Of a DNA stretch of 64,000 bases, positions 9,901 through 18,093 are shown piece after piece (position 1 is the stretch's first letter; each line of letters begins with the position of its first letter). Under the pieces are notes generated by a model. It made no database searches. It was not told where the DNA came from and worked only from the letters and a program-made list of their open reading frames with translations. The stretch is from NCBI GenBank assembly GCA_028283655.1, contig JAPWKE010000002.1, positions 102,501-166,500 of the forward strand. The letters run 5' to 3'. Source of the DNA: Acidobacteriaceae bacterium. GTDB taxonomy: Bacteria; Acidobacteriota; Terriglobia; Terriglobales; Acidobacteriaceae. Position numbers and translations under genes: made by a program.

Positions 9901-10818
9901 GGAACGACGACGGTCACCGAATCGCAGTCGTCCTTCACGTTGAAGACCTCGGCGATCAGCATCAATGCTGGCGCTGCCACCGGCAACACCGCAACTCTCT
10001 CGGTCGTCCCTGCAGGAAGCTTTGCCGGCCTGGTCGATCTCTCGTGCACGGTCACCACCGTGCCCGCGAACGCCACCAGCCCCGTAACCTGCACCGTGCC
10101 CGCGTCCATCCTGGTCACTGGTACCGGTACAGTCACCGGCACGCTCACGGTCAACTCCACGGCGAGCACCACAGCCGGGTCGTACGTCGTCACCATCACC
10201 GGCAAGGACGATGCGACCAAGAGCATCACCGCCACGACCACCAGCACGATCACCGTCACGGGAACTCCCGGAGTCACCCTCGCGAACAGCGCACCCATCA
10301 CGCTGACGGCAGGTGCCTCCTCGGGCAATACCTCGACGCTGACCGTTACGCCGACCAGTGGATTCACTGGCGCCGTCAGCCTTTCCTGCGCTGTGACGAT
10401 GGCTCCTGGCAATGCTGTCAACCCGATAACCTGCGGTCTCTCGCCGGCATCGGTCACCATCAGCGGCACTACGGCATCCACTTCGGTACTCACGATCGCT
10501 TCCACCGCTCGCACCACGAGCGCGCTTGATCCCACGCGCAGCATCCTGCGTGGAGTCGGTGGAACGGTACTCGCATTCGGGCTCTTCTTCTTCGTCCCTA
10601 CGCGTCGTCGCCGTCAGCTTCGTGGCCTGGCAGCACTCATCGTGCTGGTCTCGCTGGGCAGCATGGTCGGTTGCGGTGGAGGTGGTTCGGGCAGCAACGG
10701 TGGCAACTCTTCGCCGACGCAGTCCGGCACCACGGCAGGAGCCTACACCGTTACTGTCACCGCAACCCCCACTGGTGGCACCGCGCAGACAACGACCGTC
10801 AGCGTGACCGTGAACTAA
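6916..10818 (+). CDS. Pro-kumamolisin (S53) protease with Ig-like repeats and C-terminal membrane module
   Basis: 1300 aa. A signal peptide (1-29, ending APMSAQ) precedes a pro-kumamolisin activation domain (about 40-185) and an S53 catalytic domain (about 230-665). Catalytic residues are E319 and D323 in DEEEAFLDVEV and S574 in GGTSAS; SSGDSGS fits the oxyanion Asp. A closing calcium-site segment near GYDLASGLGSVN follows. Several Ig-like repeats span about 680-1205. The C-terminus has a hydrophobic segment, four arginines, a second hydrophobic segment ending VGCGGGG, then a short Thr-rich strand pair. S53 enzymes are acid-active endopeptidases of the sedolisin family. The next gene has the same C-terminal module. 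Confidence 0.93.
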   Translation: MIRNALYRTLWTGAALAVSVFSLAPMSAQIAPAARRITTTVNNADRVSLSGSLRKNLKAATDLGSANASMPARHVMMTLQRSDDRQAALDQYLSDVQNPDSAQYHQWLTPIEYGARFGASADDVQAITAWLQSQGLTIEKTSPAANVITFSGTVGQLQAAFSTSIHSVMLNGEKHVSALSEPQVPRAIAPAVKSIMGLSDFHPHSNLQHGGTATFNSKTRRIEPNFTLFDSASNSYLYVDPADAATIYNTPNSVMNPNYSGTNYDGTGVTVGIVGDSNITTAPVVNYRTAFLNETTSTANLPTVILDGEDPGINNDEEEAFLDVEVLGGLAPKAKINFYTGSDSDLSAGLFNAIQRAINDNTISILSISFSECEALAGTATTQGIAELFQQAAAQGITVLVSSGDSGSANCDADSATSVVNGLAVNALGSSPYNVSVGGTDYPALAANFSQYADSKQTGNPPYWRTAISYIPEVPWNDSTSTIGSFANNTPLLSAGKTNVIGGGGGKSSVFTKPAFQSALTPVDGARDMPDVSFLAANGLYSAVWAVCLDTTDCANASGEFTSGATFEGAGGTSASTPAFAGMLALAVQATGARLGQADNVLYNLAATKYSTVFHDITSGNNAVVCTAGSTNCGSNGFTTGYDAVTGYDLASGLGSVNAAAMISNWAAAKGTSSTTTMTINNSTSPVSVTHGTSLNFAIGINPTTATGSVAIVNTAPAAAAGGPTLNGAPYTVAISNGAGSTTYNGLPGGQYTVYANYSGDASTAASQSTPISVNIAAENSSTKLWLNVYAPSGSPLASQTTIPYGSYVFAEGSVYGTAEGYDASTGLSVGTLTYSDNGASIGTAPITSANFASFPVASATTYAYAVGSHKLTATFPGDTSYKANTSNEVDFTVVKGSTTPILYPTSKTVTSSTNDNIEVDITTASLGVAPTGTITLTANGKTLGSTSTFLTGYESADDSVVSYVVFPVAGSQLANGSNTITATYSGDSNYSGSTGTTTVTESQSSFTLKTSAISINAGAATGNTATLSVVPAGSFAGLVDLSCTVTTVPANATSPVTCTVPASILVTGTGTVTGTLTVNSTASTTAGSYVVTITGKDDATKSITATTTSTITVTGTPGVTLANSAPITLTAGASSGNTSTLTVTPTSGFTGAVSLSCAVTMAPGNAVNPITCGLSPASVTISGTTASTSVLTIASTARTTSALDPTRSILRGVGGTVLAFGLFFFVPTRRRRQLRGLAALIVLVSLGSMVGCGGGGSGSNGGNSSPTQSGTTAGAYTVTVTATPTGGTAQTTTVSVTVN

Positions 10819-10866
10819 CGCGTGTTCGCAAACAACTTTCGTACTTCACAACACTTAGGAGGCTCC

Positions 10867-13800
10867 ATGTTGCATTCCTTGTCTCGATGGTTCTCCCGCG
10901 GTGCCGCTTCGGCGGCACTGCTCTCCGCAGCCTGTTCCGGCGTGGCGTCGGCACAGTTGCGCCACTACGTCGCGCCTGATCGCGGCCTCAGCACATCGGC
11001 TCGTCTGCAGGCGCGTTCTGCGTCGACGCTCAAGACGCCAGCCGACATGCTGTTGACTCCGTTCCTTAAAGCGCATGTATCGAAGTCGTCTTCGTTAACG
11101 AACGGCGCGCTTCAGACGATGGGTACGCCATACGCCACCACGCCTTCATTCGGCGGCTATGTCAACGCTCCAATGTTCAGTGCTCGTACCAGCGCCTCGC
11201 TTGCTACAGGCACCTTCAACAACGGTGTTACCGTCGAACTCGGCGCCGACTTCGATAAGGACGGCAAGACGGATATCGCTGTCTTCCAGCAGGATGGAAC
11301 ACTCAACATCCTGATGAACGACGGCAAGGGTGGCCTCAGCACTCCCGTCAGCTACCTGAACCCCAACTACCAGAGTGGCAGCATCAATACGGCTTACGCT
11401 GTCGACGTCAATAACGACGGCTACCCCGATATCGTTGCGTACGATTACAACAACAACACCACCATCACCTGGATCAATCTCAAAAACGGCACGTTCAACG
11501 CGGCTGTCACCACTGCGCTTGATACAGCCCACGGCTACCCGAACATGGTGTACATGGCGGACGTCAACGGAGATGGCAAGGCCGATCTTATCTTCGCCAC
11601 CATTGCTCTCGCTGGCCGCACCAGTGCTACGGTCTCTCTTGAAACGCAACTCGGCGCTGGCGATGGTACCTTTGGCACTCCTGATGCAGCAAAGGTTGAG
11701 TCTTTCTCCTTTGCTGCTTCCGGCATCATGCCGACGCAGGATGGCATCGCGGTTGCCGACATCAACGGTGACGGCAAGATGGACATCGCCATCTCCATCG
11801 ACGAACGCCTCTCGCAGAGCGTCGGTACCTATACCGTGGCAACGGCACTCGGTAATGGTGATGGAACCTTCACCGGTCTGGGAACGACGCTTCCGATTGC
11901 GATCTCTGCGGTCTCCGTTGGAAACTCTGGCGCCGTGGCTTATGACAGCTCCATCCTCAGCTTCGCTGATGTCAACGGCGATGGAAAGCTCGACGTTGTC
12001 GCAGACGTAAACGGCACGCTGCAAAGTGCTCTTGGCAACGGCAACGGAACCTTTGGCACTGCCGTCAGCACAGATATCTCCGCAATCATCAGTGCTGACG
12101 ATACCGTTCTGCTTGACGTCAATGGTGATGGCAAGCTGGACGCGATCGTAGATGGCGGCACGCTAGGCGTCTACCTCGGCAACGGCGATGGTACCTTCGC
12201 GCCGATCGCTTCGGGTTCGCAGTACGTCACCGATCCTTCGTCTGGTTCGCAGGCTATGGCTATCGCAGACTTCGACAACGATGGTGTTCCAGACATCGCG
12301 TTGCTCGGCGGCGACTACAAGCAGGTCTCTCTCTTCTCCAATACGGGCAAGGGTGGCTTCCGCGGCGCTCCGATCGTTACTGCGGAGAACGATCCCAACG
12401 GCCTATACAGCACGCTGCTCACCAGCGGTGCTTATACGTCGAGCGGTTACTCCAGCCCCTTACTTACCTATTACGGCGATACGTCCACAGACCTCGTCAC
12501 GATGGTTGGAGATGGCAAGGGTAACTTTACCTCGGTCAAGGCTCTTCCGGCCTTCCCTGCAAACGTAGAGTACTTCCAGCCTATCCACGCTGACTTCAAC
12601 GGTGACGGGCTCGAAGACATCGTGTACTCCGACACCACAGGCGGCGTGTGGGTTGCGCTCTCCAAGGGTGACGGCACCTTCGCCACGCCTGTTTCCGCTG
12701 GCCTTCCTACCTCAGCTTGCCCCGTGTACTACGGTGCTGCTGGCGATGTAAACGGCGACGGCAAAATCGATCTCGTCATCCCTTACGGTGGCGACATCGC
12801 CTGCGGTAACTCGGGTGGTGGAGCTTCTGGCTACTTCGTCGCTCTCGGCAACGGCGACGGCACGTTCTCCGCACCTACCTTCACCGCGACCGGCACCGAA
12901 CTCTACAAGATCGTACTCGGCGACATCAACAACGACGGCAAGCTGGATATCGTCATCGACGACGTCCCGTTCATCTACGGTTCGGGCTTCGAGGTCTCCA
13001 CCGCTCTTGGCAACGGTGACGGCACCTTCGGCACGCCGAGCATCATCGTGCAGAACTACCTGGTGGCTGATGTCGCTGTGTCGGATATCAACAACGACGG
13101 CAACCCGGACCTCGTCATGAGCGCTGAAGAAGTTACCGGTACGAGCGTTTCCACCGGCGGCATCCTCACCGTCACAGGCAACGGCGACAACACCTTCAAC
13201 TCCTCCAACATGATCGGTATGGGCAACTTCTTCTACGGTATCCAGGTCGCCGACATGAACAACGACGGCAACCAGGACATCGTGGCGACGCTCTACTCCA
13301 CGGTCGCTCAGCCCGTGAACTACTATGGCATGGTCACGCTCCTCGGCTATGGCAACGGTCAGTTCACTGCTCCGTATAACTCTCTCGAAAGCCTCGGCAG
13401 CGAAAACCCGATCGTCGGCAACTTCGTCAACGATGCGGCTCTCGACGTCATCACGGCCAATGGGTACGGACCGGCACTCTTCATCGGTCAGGGAAGCTCC
13501 GCACTCACGCTTACCACCTCGGCTTCTTCCATCCCGTTCGGTACAGCGGAGACTCTCACCGCGGCACTGACCTCCAGCATGACCGGCCGCCCTGCAGCCA
13601 CCGGCGCCGTCTCCTTCTATGACGGCACCACGCTGCTCGGGACCGGAACTCTCTCCTCCACGGGTACGGCGACGCTCACCGTCACCACGCTCGCAACCGG
13701 CACGCATGCGGTCAAGGCCGTGTACGCCGGAGACACCAACTTCAACCCTGCCACCTCCACCACGTCGTCGGTCAACGTCACGGCGGTAACCGCAGCCTTC

Positions 13801-14319
13801 ACCCTCACCGGCACACCAGCCACCGTCAGCGTCAAGGGCGGAGCACAGGGCGTCGTCACGCTGAACCTCGCAGCAAACGCAAGCTTCAGCGGTGCGGTCA
13901 CTCTCACCTGTGCGGGCATGCCGACCAACGGCACCTGCTCGATCAACCCCGGCAGCGTCACACTGACGGCTGGTGGTTCTTCGACGGCAACGCTCGTCAT
14001 CGGTACGACTGGAACGCACGCTGCGCTGCAGCAGCGCTCGACCCCCTGGGAAGCTCCGGCAGCAGGCCTCAGCCTGGCCTCTCTGCTTGCTGTCTTCTTC
14101 GGTCGTCGCAAGCGCGTCCGCATGATCGCCGCTCTGGGTCTCGGCCTGGTGTTGTCGATGGGCGTCATGCTCACCGGCTGCAGCGATAACGGCAGCAACA
14201 GCAGCACTTCGTCGGCACCCACGGTGACAGCAGGAACGTACACCGTCACAGTAACGGCGACGGCAACCGGTAGCACTGCCACGGCACAGACCACCACGGT
14301 CAGCGTGACAGTTAACTAG
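10867..14319 (+). CDS. Secreted FG-GAP/VCBS repeat protein with Ig-like domains and C-terminal membrane module
   Basis: 1150 aa from ATG 10867, chosen because AGGAGG lies just upstream and a signal peptide follows (ending GVASAQ). Residues about 125-845 are tandem FG-GAP/VCBS-like repeats with many D-N-G-D-G-K calcium-type loops such as DVNGDGKADL, DINGDGKMDI and DINNDGKLDI, which would build beta-propeller blades. Ig-like modules occupy about 880-1055. The C-terminus repeats the design of the upstream protease: hydrophobic helix, GRRKRVR, second helix ending LTGCSDN, and a Thr/Val strand pair. It lies 48 bp after the protease, probably in the same transcript. Adhesion or carbohydrate binding is plausible but unproven. 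Confidence 0.88.
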   Translation: MLHSLSRWFSRGAASAALLSAACSGVASAQLRHYVAPDRGLSTSARLQARSASTLKTPADMLLTPFLKAHVSKSSSLTNGALQTMGTPYATTPSFGGYVNAPMFSARTSASLATGTFNNGVTVELGADFDKDGKTDIAVFQQDGTLNILMNDGKGGLSTPVSYLNPNYQSGSINTAYAVDVNNDGYPDIVAYDYNNNTTITWINLKNGTFNAAVTTALDTAHGYPNMVYMADVNGDGKADLIFATIALAGRTSATVSLETQLGAGDGTFGTPDAAKVESFSFAASGIMPTQDGIAVADINGDGKMDIAISIDERLSQSVGTYTVATALGNGDGTFTGLGTTLPIAISAVSVGNSGAVAYDSSILSFADVNGDGKLDVVADVNGTLQSALGNGNGTFGTAVSTDISAIISADDTVLLDVNGDGKLDAIVDGGTLGVYLGNGDGTFAPIASGSQYVTDPSSGSQAMAIADFDNDGVPDIALLGGDYKQVSLFSNTGKGGFRGAPIVTAENDPNGLYSTLLTSGAYTSSGYSSPLLTYYGDTSTDLVTMVGDGKGNFTSVKALPAFPANVEYFQPIHADFNGDGLEDIVYSDTTGGVWVALSKGDGTFATPVSAGLPTSACPVYYGAAGDVNGDGKIDLVIPYGGDIACGNSGGGASGYFVALGNGDGTFSAPTFTATGTELYKIVLGDINNDGKLDIVIDDVPFIYGSGFEVSTALGNGDGTFGTPSIIVQNYLVADVAVSDINNDGNPDLVMSAEEVTGTSVSTGGILTVTGNGDNTFNSSNMIGMGNFFYGIQVADMNNDGNQDIVATLYSTVAQPVNYYGMVTLLGYGNGQFTAPYNSLESLGSENPIVGNFVNDAALDVITANGYGPALFIGQGSSALTLTTSASSIPFGTAETLTAALTSSMTGRPAATGAVSFYDGTTLLGTGTLSSTGTATLTVTTLATGTHAVKAVYAGDTNFNPATSTTSSVNVTAVTAAFTLTGTPATVSVKGGAQGVVTLNLAANASFSGAVTLTCAGMPTNGTCSINPGSVTLTAGGSSTATLVIGTTGTHAALQQRSTPWEAPAAGLSLASLLAVFFGRRKRVRMIAALGLGLVLSMGVMLTGCSDNGSNSSTSSAPTVTAGTYTVTVTATATGSTATAQTTTVSVTVN

Positions 14320-14339
14320 CTTGCAGGGCTTTGCCTCCC

Positions 14340-14371
14340 GGGAGCCGGATCATCCGGCTCCCGATTTTTTT
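14340..14371 (+). terminator. Intrinsic terminator after the FG-GAP gene
   Basis: Arms GGGAGCCGG (14340-14348) and CCGGCTCCC (14354-14362) form a 9-bp GC-rich stem, followed within 3 nt by a run of seven T (14365-14371). It ends the protease/FG-GAP transcript. Confidence 0.9.
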
Positions 14372-14418
14372 CCCCGAACCCCGAAAGTACGTCTTGATTT
14401 GCTACGCTAACGCCTAAG

Positions 14419-14775
14419 ATGCGCTTCCGCCGCCTGATTCCGTTTCTGTCCTGTGCCTTGGGAGCGCTTGCGCTCTCCGGTTGCCATCGTCTGCCTCCGC
14501 CCAAGCCGCTCTCGCAGTTAAACGCAGAGGAGTCGCACGGCCATGCCGTCTTCCAGGCGCACTGCGCGCAGTGCCACTTCGACCGCTCCGACGGCTCGTT
14601 GCGCGGCCCCAGCCTGCTCGGCCTCACCAAGAAGCCCTACCTGCCCAGCGGAGCGCCTTCCAACGACGAACGCATCACCGCAACCATCCTCCACGGCCGC
14701 GACATGATGCCCGCCCAGCAGGACATCGACGACCTCGAAATGCACGACCTTCTCGCGTATCTGCACACGCTCTAG
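14419..14775 (+). CDS. Small c-type cytochrome lipoprotein
   Basis: 118 aa. A lipoprotein signal ends LALSGC (Cys near 22). One haem c site, CAQCH, lies near residues 49-53, and a Met in GRDMMPAQ is the likely sixth ligand. Size and order fit a single-domain class I cytochrome c, anchored by lipid on the outer face of the inner membrane. It could shuttle electrons to an oxidase. It is not next to the respiratory cluster at 50.9-64 kb, so a link to that cluster is only a guess. Confidence 0.88.
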   Translation: MRFRRLIPFLSCALGALALSGCHRLPPPKPLSQLNAEESHGHAVFQAHCAQCHFDRSDGSLRGPSLLGLTKKPYLPSGAPSNDERITATILHGRDMMPAQQDIDDLEMHDLLAYLHTL

Positions 14776-14784
14776 CCCGCGACC

Positions 14785-14790
14785 TACAAT
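14785..14790 (+). promoter_or_regulatory. -10-like hexamer TACAAT close to start codon
   Basis: TACAAT lies 8 nt before ATG 14799, so transcription would begin at or next to the start codon. No clear -35 is seen. This is one of a set of similar cases in the window. Confidence 0.35.
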
Positions 14791-14798
14791 AGAAAGCG

Positions 14799-15185
14799 AT
14801 GAGCACACCGCAAGAGTCCCAGCCGCAGCAGCCTCAGTTCCGCGTCCGTAAAGCCATCCTTCCCGGCATGGCCGCCATCGCAATGTTCCTTCTGCTGGTC
14901 ACCATGCTCAACGCCTTCGCGGCGATGCGGGGCCTCTTCGGCACCGGCGCCCCCCGCGCAGGCATCCTGGGCGTCTGCACCTTGCTCCTGATCGGCATCT
15001 TCGGCCTGCTGCGTATGCGCCGCTGGGGATGGGCCCTGGTCACCGGTGGCTGCCTGGTCATCTCGATCGGCGACATTTACTTCTTCACGCACACGCACGC
15101 AGCCTTCTTCGTCGTCCGCGGCCTGCTGGAGCTCTGCTTCTTCCTCTACATGGTGCGTTCCGACGTCCGCGACCGCGTCAGCTAG
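14799..15185 (+). CDS. Hypothetical four-helix membrane protein
   Basis: 128 aa. A Gln-rich N-terminus is followed by about four hydrophobic helices (near 23-45, 55-70, 78-95, 100-118), with a short basic loop (LRMRRW) between the second and third. I recognise no family. It starts 23 bp after the cytochrome gene, but a -10-like TACAAT at 14785-14790 suggests its own, possibly leaderless, promoter. Confidence 0.65.
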   Translation: MSTPQESQPQQPQFRVRKAILPGMAAIAMFLLLVTMLNAFAAMRGLFGTGAPRAGILGVCTLLLIGIFGLLRMRRWGWALVTGGCLVISIGDIYFFTHTHAAFFVVRGLLELCFFLYMVRSDVRDRVS

Positions 15186-15211
15186 AGCTTTTCACTCTGT
15201 CCTCCACCATC

Positions 15212-15240
15212 TTTGTCATCCCGAGCGGAGCCGCGGGCCC
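15212..15240 (+). repeat. Dispersed intergenic repeat, family A
   Basis: This is a copy of the motif TTTGTCATCCCGAGCG...GCGGGCCC. Related copies lie at 37301, 40520, 44511 and 48154, all between genes and in the same orientation on the + strand. This copy is not followed by a clear family B motif. Confidence 0.55.
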
Positions 15241-15346
15241 GCTTATCGCCCGCATAACCAGAACCACCACCCAGCCGCTACACGCTGGACCCTACCCCTA
15301 AACCTCACCTCTGCCGCTTACCGTACATCCCGCCCGTTTAAAGGCA

Positions 15347-15352
15347 TAAAAT
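15347..15352 (+). promoter_or_regulatory. -10-like hexamer TAAAAT before lipA
   Basis: TAAAAT ends 9 nt before ATG 15362. The intervening AAGAGAGCA holds at most a weak AGAG ribosome site, so a leaderless or very short leader is likely. Confidence 0.4.
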
Positions 15353-15361
15353 AAGAGAGCA

Positions 15362-16288
15362 ATGCTGCCAGTCGCCTCCGAACTCGTACAGATTGACCTC
15401 TCCCCGCGCAAGCCGCAGCCGAAGCCCGAGTGGCTGAAGGCGCGTGCGCCCATGGGCGAGACCTTTCACAATCTGAAGAAGCTGGCCCGCGAGCTCAATC
15501 TGCACACCGTCTGTGAGTCCGCACACTGCCCCAACATCGGCGAGTGCTGGAACCACAAGACTGCCACCTTCATGATGCTCGGCAACCTCTGCACGCGCCG
15601 CTGCGGCTTCTGCGCGGTGCCCAAGGGCCGCCCCGAACCCATCGACCACAGCGAGCCCGAGCGTGTTGCCTACGCCGTCGCTTCTCTCGGCCTCAAGCAT
15701 GCCGTCATCACCAGCGTGAACCGCGACGACGACAACATTGGTGCGGCCTCTGCCTTCGTCAAAGTCATCGAAGAGATCCGCCGCCAGGCACCCGGCTGCC
15801 AGGTGGAAGTCCTCACCCCTGACTTTCAGGGCGTCGAAGAAGCGCGCCGCATGGTCGTCGCTGCCCGGCCCGAAATTCTGAACCACAACATCGAGACCGT
15901 GCCGCGTCTCTACCGCGTCGCCAAATCCGGCGGCCGTTATGAGAAGTCGCTGCACTTCCTCGATGCCGCCAAGAAGGAATCGAGCGAGCACCCTGACGGC
16001 CCCATCGTCACCAAGACCGGCATCATCGTCGGTATGGGTGAGGAGATGCACGAACTGCTCGCCGTCTTCCGCGATCTCGCCGACCGCAAGGTCGACATCC
16101 TCACCGTCGGCCAATACCTCCGGCCCTCGCGCGACCATCTCCCGATGGCTCGCTTCTACACTCCGGACGAGTTCGCCTTCCTCAAGCATGAAGCTTTAGG
16201 CATGGGTTTCCGCCACGTGGAGTCCGGTCCTCTGGTACGCTCCAGTTATCACGCTCACGAGCAAGCGCAGTCCACGGGCCTCGCGTAA
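15362..16288 (+). CDS. lipA: Lipoyl synthase
   Basis: 308 aa, the normal length for LipA. It inserts two sulfur atoms into the octanoyl chain on lipoyl domains of pyruvate and 2-oxoglutarate dehydrogenases and the glycine cleavage system. The auxiliary cluster motif CESAHCPNIGECWN lies near residues 44-57. The radical-SAM motif CTRRCGFC is near 77-84. Conserved NHNIETVPRLYR, KSGLM-like TKTGIIVGMGE and GQYLRPS segments follow. ATG 15362 begins right after a -10-like TAAAAT. No lipB gene is adjacent. Confidence 0.96.
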   Translation: MLPVASELVQIDLSPRKPQPKPEWLKARAPMGETFHNLKKLARELNLHTVCESAHCPNIGECWNHKTATFMMLGNLCTRRCGFCAVPKGRPEPIDHSEPERVAYAVASLGLKHAVITSVNRDDDNIGAASAFVKVIEEIRRQAPGCQVEVLTPDFQGVEEARRMVVAARPEILNHNIETVPRLYRVAKSGGRYEKSLHFLDAAKKESSEHPDGPIVTKTGIIVGMGEEMHELLAVFRDLADRKVDILTVGQYLRPSRDHLPMARFYTPDEFAFLKHEALGMGFRHVESGPLVRSSYHAHEQAQSTGLA

Positions 16289-16305
16289 AACCATTCCCCC
16301 GGCAT

Positions 16306-16336
16306 CATCCTTCACGGCATGCCGTGTTGAAGGATG
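16306..16336 (+). terminator. Hairpin after lipA (weak terminator or mRNA structure)
   Basis: CATCCTTCA at 16306 pairs with TGAAGGATG ending at 16336, extended by CGGC/GCCG with a 2-nt bulge. There is no T run. It lies between lipA and the next lipoprotein gene and would cover a possible upstream ATG at 16334. Confidence 0.35.
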
Positions 16337-16351
16337 AAAGAAGGAGTTTCC

Positions 16352-16732
16352 ATGCGTCGTGCCCTTCCGCTTGTACTGGCCTTTGCCGCTCTCGCTCTCA
16401 CGGGTTGCCGTCAGCACACCACCGGCGACGTCACTCTGCGCGACCATAACAGCGATGACGTGTGGGATAAGCACGTAGACGACTGCCACCTCGGCCCCAA
16501 CGGCCAGATCGTGCTCTACGAGAACCAGAAGCCGCTCCTCACGGTTTACCCCGATCAGCACGCCGTACTGCATGCACCGCAAGGGGATATGAACTTCATC
16601 CCCGCACCCACGGACGTCTACATCTCAAACCTGACCGACAACGGCGAAGGCCTGCACGGCCATCTCTCCGTTGTCTTTGAGCAGGGCAACGACCGCCTCT
16701 CCGCGGGCATTCTCATCAAAGGTTGCAAGTAG
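16352..16732 (+). CDS. Hypothetical lipoprotein
   Basis: 126 aa from ATG 16352; AAGGAG at 16341 sits 5 nt upstream and fixes this start over an ATG at 16334. The signal MRRALPLVLAFAALALTGC predicts lipidation at Cys 19. The mature part has no transmembrane segment or repeat, and two further Cys (DDCHLG and the terminal KGCK) that might form a disulfide. I recognise no family. It follows lipA but has no obvious functional link to it. Confidence 0.7.
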   Translation: MRRALPLVLAFAALALTGCRQHTTGDVTLRDHNSDDVWDKHVDDCHLGPNGQIVLYENQKPLLTVYPDQHAVLHAPQGDMNFIPAPTDVYISNLTDNGEGLHGHLSVVFEQGNDRLSAGILIKGCK

Positions 16733-16752
16733 CAAACGACCGCAGATAGCGG

Positions 16753-17127
16753 CTAGCCACGTCCGCGAAAACGATTCAACATCCTGCGATCGCGCCCCGT
16801 CGGTTTCTCAACCGGCAGCTCTTCAAACTGGGCAAAGACCTTCTTCTCTGCCGCCAGCTTCATCCGCGCGTCCTTGCTCTCGTCGAACTCGCGATAGAGC
16901 GTCTGCGCCACGGCTGCAGGTCCACGCACTTCGCTCACCTGCAGCACTTCTACTTCAAAGAGCCCGGCGTCATTCGTAATATTCAAACGATCGCCCACGC
17001 GCACTTCGCGCGCGGCCTTCGCCAGCGCTCCGTTGGAACGAATGCGGCTCAACTCACATGCCTTTGACGCCAGAGCCCGCGTCTTGAAGAACCGCGCAGC
17101 CCACAGCCATTTGTCTATTCTTGCCAT
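16753..17127 (-). CDS. S4-domain RNA-binding protein, Hsp15-like
   Basis: 124 aa. The N-terminal S4 fold begins MARIDKWLWAARFFKTRALA, with VRVGDRLNI in the middle, as in Hsp15 (HslR). A basic tail follows, ending GRDRRMLNRFRGRG. Hsp15 recycles 50S subunits with stalled nascent chains, but that role is only family knowledge here. The gene starts 12 bp after the SDR gene ends, so they are probably co-transcribed. AGAGG precedes the ATG. Confidence 0.88.
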   Translation of the reverse strand: MARIDKWLWAARFFKTRALASKACELSRIRSNGALAKAAREVRVGDRLNITNDAGLFEVEVLQVSEVRGPAAVAQTLYREFDESKDARMKLAAEKKVFAQFEELPVEKPTGRDRRMLNRFRGRG

Positions 17128-17139
17128 CGCCTCTTCAGG

Positions 17140-18042
17140 TTAGCCGACTTCAAGTCCACCCGTCGCACCATACACCTCTCCTGTCACATAGCTGGACTCC
17201 TGCGAGGCCAGCAGAACATACAGCGGAGCCATCTCCACCGGCTGTCCTGGTCGCTTCATCGGAGTCTCAGAGCCGAATGCGGGAATCTTTTTGCCAGGCT
17301 GTCCTCCGCTGGTCTGCAGCGGCGTCCACACAGGTCCCGGAGCCACACAGTTCACGCGGATTCCGTCTTCTGCCACCTGTCGTGCCAGTGCGCGCGTAAA
17401 CGCCAGAATCGCTGCCTTCGTCGGTGCATAATCCAACAAGCTCGGCGACGGGTGAGTCGCTTGAATTGAAGCGGTTGTGATGATCGATCCACCTGGCGGC
17501 ATCAGCTTCAAAGCCTCCTGGCAAACCCACATCAGCGAAAACACATTCGTCTCATACGTCTCCACCATCTGCTTCGTCGTCAGGTCGGCAATCTTGTCCA
17601 CCGCGTGTTGCTTGCCCGCCACCACTGCCAGCACATCGAGTCCCCCAAGCTTTTTCGCTGCCTTCTGTACCAGCGACCGGGCGAAGCGCTCATTGCGCAC
17701 ATCCCCCGGCATCGCAAAGGCCCTCCGGCCTTCGGCTTCGATCAGCGCGATCACTTCCTTCGCGTCAGCCTCTTCGCTGGGAAGGTAGTTGATCACAACG
17801 TCCGCACCTTCGCGCGCAAACGCAATCGCCGCAGCACGTCCAATGCCGCTATCGCCACCAGTGACAAGCGCCTTTCGCCCAGGCAGACGTCCACTTCCGC
17901 GATAGCTTGTTTCGCCATGATCGGCCAGCGGCCTCAGCTTCTTGTCCAGCCCCGGAGCGCTCTGCTGCTGATGCTTGAACTTCGGGCGTGCGTACTGCTT
18001 CGTCGGGTCCTGCAGTGCGTAGATGTCTTTGATCGCAGCCAT
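17140..18042 (-). CDS. SDR-family oxidoreductase
   Basis: 300 aa. The first 55 residues form an extension common in the YhdG/YghA-like SDR group. The nucleotide motif is [10 protein letters not shown] (61-70). The catalytic triad fits S193, Y206 and K210 in YAPTK, with NVFS near 167-170 and a C-terminal region ending [12 protein letters not shown]. The substrate is unknown; the group is usually annotated as general-stress or sugar dehydrogenases. GAGGAG lies 5 nt before ATG 18042, a strong ribosome site. Confidence 0.92.
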   Translation of the reverse strand: MAAIKDIYALQDPTKQYARPKFKHQQQSAPGLDKKLRPLADHGETSYRGSGRLPGRKALVTGGDSGIGRAAAIAFAREGADVVINYLPSEEADAKEVIALIEAEGRRAFAMPGDVRNERFARSLVQKAAKKLGGLDVLAVVAGKQHAVDKIADLTTKQMVETYETNVFSLMWVCQEALKLMPPGGSIITTASIQATHPSPSLLDYAPTKAAILAFTRALARQVAEDGIRVNCVAPGPVWTPLQTSGGQPGKKIPAFGSETPMKRPGQPVEMAPLYVLLASQESSYVTGEVYGATGGLEVG

Positions 18043-18093
18043 ATGCTTCTCCTCGTTCAGGTCAGATGCACATCGCTCTCCACGCGTCGACGA

